A DNA stretch of 9,914 nt, taken from contig MHDQ01000027.1 of assembly GCA_001803565.1 (NCBI GenBank), positions 1-9,914 of the forward strand, in the 5' to 3' direction. Position numbers and translations under genes: made by a program. Origin of the DNA: Nitrospinae bacterium RIFCSPLOWO2_12_FULL_45_22 (lineage in GTDB: Bacteria > 2-12-FULL-45-22). How positions within the stretch are numbered: the stretch's first letter is position 1; the number at the start of each line of letters is the position of its first letter. Under the pieces are notes generated by a model. The model had not been told where the DNA came from, did no database searches, and was given only the letters and a program-made list of their open reading frames with translations. Below are positions 5,720-9,914 of the stretch, piece by piece.

Positions 5720-6361
5720 ATGATGTTAATTGATCTGCATATCCACACCAGCCCTTTATCGCCTTGCAGTGCCCTGGATGCCGATGAAGCAATAGAAACA
5801 GCTAAGGGGCTGGGTCTGGATGGTATATGCTTTGTAGAGCATGATGCCATCTGGCCTAAAGGCGAGATTAAAGCCTTTGCTCAAAGGCATAAATTTTTGA
5901 TCCTGAGGGGTATGGAGGTAAATACCAATTATGGCCACATAATGGTCTTTGGTCTGGAGGAATATAGAGAAGATATGTATTCCTTCGATAGGCTTCTAAC
6001 TTACATCCAGAGTGTTAATGGGGCTACCATTATCGCCCATCCGTTCCGAGATCCGCAATATCTCCGCGGTGGTTATGGTATTATGCATTGGGGCCTTAAG
6101 CCCGAAGATGCCAGCCAACGCCCCGTCTTTCACCTGGTAGATGCAGTAGAGGTATTTAATGGGCATAATAGCCCCGGGGAGAATGGTTTAGCCTTAGAAG
6201 TGGCCCGACACCTGGGTTTAGCTATTACCGGTGGTAGTGATGCCCATACCAAGGAAGAGATAGGGGCCTATGTCACCCTCATTAAAAATAAAATAGGCGA
6301 TGAGGAAGATTTGATTAGGGAGATAAAGCTGGGCAAAACAGAAGCCCAGAGACTATTTTGA
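5720..6361 (+). CDS. PHP-domain metal-dependent phosphoesterase
   Basis: The 213-residue protein begins MMLIDLHIHTSPLSPCS. Metal-ligand motifs of the PHP family are all visible: DLHIHT (5-10), VEHD (39-42), GMEVN (64-68) with Glu66, His73, AHP (106-108), VEVFNGHN (143-150) and the closing GSDAH (172-176). Together they form the trinuclear metal site of a stand-alone PHP phosphoesterase. Known relatives hydrolyse nucleotide 3',5'-bisphosphates, RNA ends or histidinol phosphate; length and motifs fit the general PHP group rather than HisK or the DNA polymerase domain. The substrate is not predictable. Two adjacent ATGs (5720, 5723) are possible starts; neither has a clear ribosome site, and the only AGGA is 23 nt before the first. 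It follows the nucleotidase by 42 bp and precedes the zinc-finger/SUMF1 gene by 31 bp. Confidence 0.85.
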   Translation: MMLIDLHIHTSPLSPCSALDADEAIETAKGLGLDGICFVEHDAIWPKGEIKAFAQRHKFLILRGMEVNTNYGHIMVFGLEEYREDMYSFDRLLTYIQSVNGATIIAHPFRDPQYLRGGYGIMHWGLKPEDASQRPVFHLVDAVEVFNGHNSPGENGLALEVARHLGLAITGGSDAHTKEEIGAYVTLIKNKIGDEEDLIREIKLGKTEAQRLF

Positions 6362-6392
6362 TAACATAGGAATTTTCTAAATATCCGGGTCT

Positions 6393-7484
6393 ATGCTAGG
6401 AAAGAGCGGGGATAAATTTTGTTGCTATTGTGGAGAGACCAAGGGGGGTAGATTTTGTCAGGTATGCGGTACACCGCTGCTTAGAACCTGCCCCCAGTGC
6501 CAGGAATGGGTGCCGGTAGGGGCTAATTATTGTTATTTTTGCAGAGATGGTAAGCATCCTGATCATAGCCATAAGAAAGACCTGGTAAAAATCTTTAAGG
6601 GATTCAGGATTAATCATACCCTGCTAAAGATCAAATCTGAATTAGAGTTGATAAATGGCAGGTCTTTCCCCGAGATCTATTGTCCTATATGTGGCCAGAT
6701 GCAACTAAGTTTTGAAGATACCTTCAGATGCTCCTTATGTTGGGGGCTATATATCTGCAAAAGGCATAAGGTGGGTGAGGATTTCTTATGCGAATTATGC
6801 GCTAGCTCCCCAAAAGATGCTCACGAGGCCTGGGGAAAAAGGAAAAATTATGACTTCACCCATCATCCTTCAGGAGCTATAGGGAACAAAGCAATAGGGA
6901 CTTTTCAAAAAGATATAGTATTGGTACCAGCCGGGGAGTTCTTGATGGGTGATGAACGCCAGTCAGTAGGGCTTGATTCTTTTTATATTGATAGGTATCC
7001 AGTAACCAATGCCCAGTTCCGCCTCTTTGACCCAGGCTATACCTACCCCGCAGGCCGTGATAACTACCCGGCTACTACCCGGCTTACCTGGTACAGAGCC
7101 AATGCTTATGCCCGGTGGGTAGGTAAGCGACTCCCGTCTGAGGAAGAGTGGGAAAAAGCAGCCCGGGGTACCGATGGCCGTTTATACCCCTGGGGAAACC
7201 AATTCGATCCCAGTCGGTGCAATACTAAAGAATCGGGTATATTAGGCTTCACGCCGGTAGACCAATACCCCACTGGTCAAAGCCCCTATGGGTGTTTTGA
7301 TATGGCGGGTAATGTGCTGGAATGGACTGCTTCCTGGTTTGATGAACAGAGAAATTTCATGGTAGTAAAAGGCGGTTCCTGGGATGATTTTGACTATGTA
7401 GCCCGCTGCGCCAGTCATATGGGCTACGAACACTTTTATCCCATGACTATGATCATAGGGTTTCGTTGTGTAAAGGATGCTTAA
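6393..7484 (+). CDS. Multi-zinc-finger protein with C-terminal SUMF1/FGE-like domain
   Basis: The 363-residue protein has three parts. A double zinc ribbon occupies 10-50 with CxxC pairs at C10/C13, C22/C25, C33/C36 and C47/C50. A second zinc module (97-136) has pairs C97/C100, C113/C116, C122/H125 and C133/C136, giving eight possible ligands. From about 174 to 363 lies a SUMF1/FGE-sulfatase (C-type-lectin-like) domain: LVPAGEFLMGD (177-187), FYIDRYPVTNAQF (197-209), GKRLPSEEEWEKAARG (244-259), YPWGN (265-269), GCFDMAGNVLEWT (300-312), VKGGSW (325-330) and IGFR (355-358). The region after GGSW lacks the paired active-site cysteines and CNR motif of true formylglycine-generating enzymes, so sulfatase activation is doubtful. 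No signal peptide is seen. No clear ribosome site precedes the ATG. The stop is 2 nt before the VWA start, so they are probably partners. Confidence 0.85.
   Translation: MLGKSGDKFCCYCGETKGGRFCQVCGTPLLRTCPQCQEWVPVGANYCYFCRDGKHPDHSHKKDLVKIFKGFRINHTLLKIKSELELINGRSFPEIYCPICGQMQLSFEDTFRCSLCWGLYICKRHKVGEDFLCELCASSPKDAHEAWGKRKNYDFTHHPSGAIGNKAIGTFQKDIVLVPAGEFLMGDERQSVGLDSFYIDRYPVTNAQFRLFDPGYTYPAGRDNYPATTRLTWYRANAYARWVGKRLPSEEEWEKAARGTDGRLYPWGNQFDPSRCNTKESGILGFTPVDQYPTGQSPYGCFDMAGNVLEWTASWFDEQRNFMVVKGGSWDDFDYVARCASHMGYEHFYPMTMIIGFRCVKDA
7472..7477 (+). promoter_or_regulatory. Ribosome binding site that fixes the VWA gene start
   Basis: AAAGGA lies inside the last codons of the SUMF1-like gene, 9 nt before the GTG at 7487. 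It supports the GTG over the in-frame TTG at 7466. Confidence 0.65.
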
Positions 7485-7486
7485 AG

Positions 7487-9313
7487 GTGATCAAGTATCG
7501 CTATTCCAAATGGGATGATCAGCAAGGGGAGCTTTTTTTAGATATTGACCACTTAATGGATAGCCTGACTGATCCATTCCTGGAAGAAGGGGACCTAAAT
7601 AGGCTCTTACAGCAACTATGGCAAAAGGGTTACCGGGATCAGGAAAACCGTCAATATCCCGGTTTGCTGGATTTGCTCCAACAACTTCAGCGGAAAAGGC
7701 AGGATTTATTGGAAAAATATGACATTAATTCTCTCTATCAAAATATTAGGGAGGCACTGGAGAACCTGACCAAAGAAAAAAGGGAACAGTTAAGACAATT
7801 GCTAAGAGGATTAAACGAGATGCTAAGGGAGAGGATAGCGGGAGCTAAACCTGATTTTTCGGGGTTCATGGAAAGATATGGTGCCCGGCTCCCGGAGGAA
7901 TACCAGGATATGAGCCTGGACGACCTGATAGAGAGATTGCAAAGGGAGGCGGCCCAAATAGAGGCCCTGATGGATATGCTGCCCAGCGAGCTAAAAGATG
8001 CCCTGGAGCAGATACTGCGACAAGCCTATGCCAGCCTGGATCAGGCCACTAGAGAAGAAATAACTGAGTTTGCCCGGAATATGCAAAAACTATCCACTTT
8101 ACAGCACTATCCATTCTGGGGTGAAGAGCCCCTGGACATCGGGCAGGCACTTATTTTAAAGGAGCAATTAGACCGGATAGAGGTATTAGAGCGAACTATA
8201 AAAGAGATCCGGGATCGGAGAAAGACGCTGGACGATCTTGATCCTGAACTGGTAAGAAAAACGCTGGGGGAAGAAAGCTATCGTTATTTAGAGAACCTAA
8301 AAACGATAACCAAAAAGCTAGAAGACGCTGGCTATATATGCCGTGAGGGACAAGGGTTTAAGATGACCCCTCAGGGAATAAGAAAGATTGGTCAGAAGGC
8401 ATTACGGGATATCTTTTCTCAACTCAAAAAAGATCAGTTTGGTTCCCACCCTACGGCTCTTTCAGGTATATTAGGGGGATGGAGGATTGAAGAGACCAAG
8501 AGATACGAATATGGCGACCCACTTGATATCTATCTCCCTGATACCTTGAAAAATTCCCTGATTAGAGAAAGGGGGATGAGCCTGCCTATACGCCTTAAGG
8601 CAGAAGATTTTGAGATTTATAAGCGAGAGTACCAGACCCAAAATGCCCTGGTATTAATGTTGGATATGAGTGGTTCTATGGATAGATACCGTAAGTTCAG
8701 TGCCGCCAAAAAGGTAGCATTGGCTATAGAGCGTTTGGTTAAGGATCACTTCCCCAAGGATAATTTTAAAATAGTGGGATTTTATACCCGGGCAAGGGAG
8801 ATAAAGATAGAAGATTTGCCCTATGTCCACCCTAAGCCTTTTGGATTTACATCTTTTATGTTGTTAGATTATTTTGGTTCCTCCTGGGGTCCCTTATCCG
8901 TAGAAATCAACTCCAGGGAGGCAGCTTCTCGCCAGATCCCGGAGGCTTTTACCAATATCCAGGAAGGGTTAAAACTCTCCCGGCAAATACTCTCTAAGCT
9001 GAAGGGGTGTAATAAACAGATTATTATGGTTACTGATGGAGAGCCCACTGCCCACCTGGAAGGTAACAATATTTACCTCCAGTATCCCCCCAGTAAAAGG
9101 ACTATCCAGGAGACCTTAAAAGAAGTAAAGAGATGCACTCAAGCCGGCATCATCATCAATACTTTTATGCTGAGTAAAGATCCATTCCTGGAAAATTTTG
9201 TCGATCGCCTTACCCGCATAAATAAAGGTAGGGCATTCTATACCACTCCAGAAAAGATCGGAGAGTATATCGTGGTAGATTATCTCTGCCGCAAACGTAA
9301 AAAGATATTCTAA
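7487..9313 (+). CDS. VWA-domain protein with coiled-coil and winged-helix-like regions
   Basis: The 608-residue protein starts at a GTG, giving an N-terminus KYRYSKWDDQQ that resembles known bacterial VWA proteins beginning RYxYSRWDGxQ. Residues about 60-245 are charged, Leu/Glu/Lys/Arg-rich helices, probably coiled coil. About 263-310 looks like a winged helix (KKLEDAGYICREGQGFKMTP). From about 386 to 600 lies a von Willebrand A domain with a complete MIDAS: DMSGSM (393-398: Asp393, Ser395, Ser397), Thr489 in FTNIQ, and Asp517 in MVTDGEP. There are no transmembrane segments or signal peptide, so it is cytosolic. In known systems such proteins bind metal and act with MoxR or Mg-chelatase-type AAA+ ATPases; none is in this window. 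It follows the zinc-finger/SUMF1 gene by 2 bp. A TTG start at 7466 is possible but lacks support. Confidence 0.86.
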   Translation: MIKYRYSKWDDQQGELFLDIDHLMDSLTDPFLEEGDLNRLLQQLWQKGYRDQENRQYPGLLDLLQQLQRKRQDLLEKYDINSLYQNIREALENLTKEKREQLRQLLRGLNEMLRERIAGAKPDFSGFMERYGARLPEEYQDMSLDDLIERLQREAAQIEALMDMLPSELKDALEQILRQAYASLDQATREEITEFARNMQKLSTLQHYPFWGEEPLDIGQALILKEQLDRIEVLERTIKEIRDRRKTLDDLDPELVRKTLGEESYRYLENLKTITKKLEDAGYICREGQGFKMTPQGIRKIGQKALRDIFSQLKKDQFGSHPTALSGILGGWRIEETKRYEYGDPLDIYLPDTLKNSLIRERGMSLPIRLKAEDFEIYKREYQTQNALVLMLDMSGSMDRYRKFSAAKKVALAIERLVKDHFPKDNFKIVGFYTRAREIKIEDLPYVHPKPFGFTSFMLLDYFGSSWGPLSVEINSREAASRQIPEAFTNIQEGLKLSRQILSKLKGCNKQIIMVTDGEPTAHLEGNNIYLQYPPSKRTIQETLKEVKRCTQAGIIINTFMLSKDPFLENFVDRLTRINKGRAFYTTPEKIGEYIVVDYLCRKRKKIF

Positions 9314-9345
9314 TACTCCCTGTCCCCTCCCGTTACCCTAGAGGA

Positions 9346-9369
9346 TTTTTTTAGCTACCCTTAAAAAAA
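9346..9369. terminator. Possible weak A/T-stem hairpin after the VWA gene
   Basis: TTTTTTTA (9346-9353) and TAAAAAAA (9362-9369) are exact reverse complements around an 8 nt loop, 32 bp after the VWA stop. The T7 run could serve as a U-tract, but no GC-rich stem precedes it. The A7 run may instead be an UP-like element of the next promoter. Confidence 0.25.
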
Positions 9370-9403
9370 CTCTTGACAAAGAAGCTTTCAAGAGGTATAT
9401 AGT
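9363..9403 (+). promoter_or_regulatory. Sigma70-type promoter for the HU gene, with upstream A-tract
   Basis: A perfect TTGACA (9373-9378) is followed by TATATA (9396-9401, 17 nt spacer) or TATAGT (9398-9403, 19 nt spacer, five of six matches). An A7 tract (9363-9369) just upstream of the -35 resembles a proximal UP element. The -35 lies within an imperfect palindrome, CTTGACAAAG/CTTTCAAG, that could be an operator. The implied leader before HU is about 40 nt. This is the strongest promoter-like sequence in the window. Confidence 0.7.
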
Positions 9404-9447
9404 ACCGTAATCATTAACCCATATATTACCGAAAGGAGGGGTAAGGG

Positions 9448-9720
9448 ATGAATAAGGCGGAGATAGTGGCCAAAATGGCCAAGGAGGCAAAAATTAGTAA
9501 GGGGGCGGCAGACAAGGCATTATCATCTTTTGTCGATGGTGTGAGCAAGTCCCTTAAGAAGGGACAGAATGTAACCCTGGTGGGCTTTGGTACTTTCGCC
9601 ATCGGTAAGCGAAAAGCCAGGAGGGGACGCAATCCTCAAACAGGCAAAGAAATAAAAATCCCCGCCAAACGAGTAGCCAAGTTTAAACCAGGCAAGGCAT
9701 TGAAAGAAGCGGTCAAATAA
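9448..9720 (+). CDS. hup: HU-family histone-like DNA-binding protein
   Basis: The 90-residue protein has the standard HU length. It begins MNKAEIVAKMAKEAKISK, with the N-terminal helical dimerisation half (1-45), then the core VTLVGFGTFAIGKR (42-55). The beta-arm motif ARRGRNPQTGKEIKI (57-71) carries the DNA-intercalating proline (Pro63), and the end is AKFKPGKALKEAVK. It is a basic, dimeric nucleoid protein that bends DNA with little sequence preference. AGGAGG (9434-9439) lies 8 nt before the ATG, and a strong promoter precedes it, so it is probably a separate, highly expressed transcription unit rather than part of the VWA operon. IHF subunits are excluded mainly by length and by the HU-type arm. 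A GC-rich hairpin follows 15 bp after the stop. Confidence 0.96.
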   Translation: MNKAEIVAKMAKEAKISKGAADKALSSFVDGVSKSLKKGQNVTLVGFGTFAIGKRKARRGRNPQTGKEIKIPAKRVAKFKPGKALKEAVK

Positions 9721-9735
9721 CTCCCCTCTCAGGCC

Positions 9736-9769
9736 AGGGTAGCTCCCCGGGATAAGAGGGGGCTACCCT
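9736..9769. terminator. GC-rich hairpin between HU and the convergent agmatinase-family gene
   Basis: AGGGTAGCTCCC (9736-9747) pairs with GGGGGCTACCCT (9758-9769): 8 perfect base pairs, one G-T wobble, then three further G-C pairs, with a loop of about 10 nt. It lies between two convergent stops (9720 and 9781) and could stop transcription from both sides. No T-run follows on either strand, so it is not a textbook intrinsic terminator. Confidence 0.55.
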
Positions 9770-9780
9770 AGCACCTCTAC

Positions 9781-9914
9781 TTAGCTCTTCCTCTTAGATA
9801 TATAACCAATAAGTTTATAGACGAGCTTTGCTGCCAGAAAATCTGGATGAATAAGCCCCGGGATAGGAGATAACTCTACGAGGTCAAAACCAACAATCTG
9901 TTTAGCTTGGGCTA
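9781..9914 (-). CDS. speB: Agmatinase/arginase-family (ureohydrolase) C-terminal end, truncated by the window
   Basis: Reading the - strand from base 9912 down to the TAA (complement of 9781-9783) gives 43 residues, beginning AQAKQIVGFDLVELSPIPG and ending in a basic KRKS tail. IVGFDLVELSP is the conserved segment near the end of agmatinase and arginase family enzymes (usual form VVGFDVVELSP). The following LAAKLVYKLIGYI matches the final family helix. These enzymes use a binuclear manganese site to release urea from agmatine, or from related guanidino compounds. The metal-binding aspartates lie upstream, outside the window, so substrate choice is open; agmatinase is likelier than arginase for this C-terminal pattern. 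It is convergent with HU and separated from it by a 60 bp gap holding the hairpin. Confidence 0.8.
   Translation of the reverse strand, partial: AQAKQIVGFDLVELSPIPGLIHPDFLAAKLVYKLIGYISKRKS

Noticed and set aside
6914-7484. SUMF1 domain as the variable target of a diversity-generating retroelement
   Set aside because: No reverse transcriptase and no template repeat were found in the window.
7466-7486. TTG start for the VWA gene adding an N-terminal CxxC (MCKGC)
   Set aside because: The added residues overlap the end of the SUMF1-like gene in another frame. The GTG at 7487 has the ribosome site and gives the family-like N-terminus.
3-9313. CoxL-like fragment and VWA protein as parts of one CO dehydrogenase maturation cluster (CoxD/CoxE style)
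   Set aside because: They are more than 7 kb apart with unrelated genes between, no MoxR ATPase is visible, and the VWA architecture differs from CoxE.

Overview
The window is a bacterial chromosomal segment. Supporting signs are Shine-Dalgarno-led genes, an HU histone-like protein, a sigma70-like promoter, and ATG/GTG/TTG starts. Base composition looks roughly balanced by eye. The gene content (molybdenum hydroxylase, aspartase-type lyase, split MaoC hydratase, HAD and PHP phosphohydrolases, VWA protein, ArsA-type ATPase) fits a poorly characterised free-living, probably anaerobic bacterium. No phylum can be assigned from the sequence alone. There are no tRNA or rRNA genes, CRISPR arrays, transposases or phage genes.

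Layout. All complete genes read on the + strand. (1) 3-269 is the C-terminal end of a xanthine dehydrogenase/CoxL-type molybdenum hydroxylase. (2) 389-1775 is an ArsA/Get3-type ATPase with a C-terminal HSP20-like domain, overlapped by a 72-residue protein of unknown role. (3) 1923-2417 is a flavodoxin-fold protein with an unusual phosphate loop. (4) 2634-4895 is a tight three-gene unit: an aspartase/fumarase-superfamily lyase, then the two halves of a MaoC-like hot-dog hydratase as separate overlapping genes. (5) 5009-6361 is a YrfG-like GMP/IMP nucleotidase followed by a PHP-domain phosphoesterase. (6) 6393-9313 is a coupled pair: a multi-zinc-finger protein fused to a SUMF1/FGE-like domain, and a 608-residue coiled-coil/winged-helix-like/VWA protein. 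(7) 9448-9720 is HU, with its own promoter. (8) 9781-9914 on the - strand is the C-terminal end of an agmatinase-family protein, convergent with HU.

The gaps between several genes hold related palindromic repeats built from 'gtgaggagtaag' and 'actcctcac' words, near 236-302, 1820-1894, 2555-2580 and 4885-4939. Two of them supply the stop codon and last codons of the gene before them. A different hairpin with a GCAGGC/GCCTGC stem lies at 2481-2530.

Functionally the segment looks like a mosaic of small operons rather than one pathway. The best candidate for an undescribed system is the zinc-finger/SUMF1 plus VWA pair, followed by the ArsA-HSP20 plus small-protein pair and the split MaoC pair downstream of the lyase.
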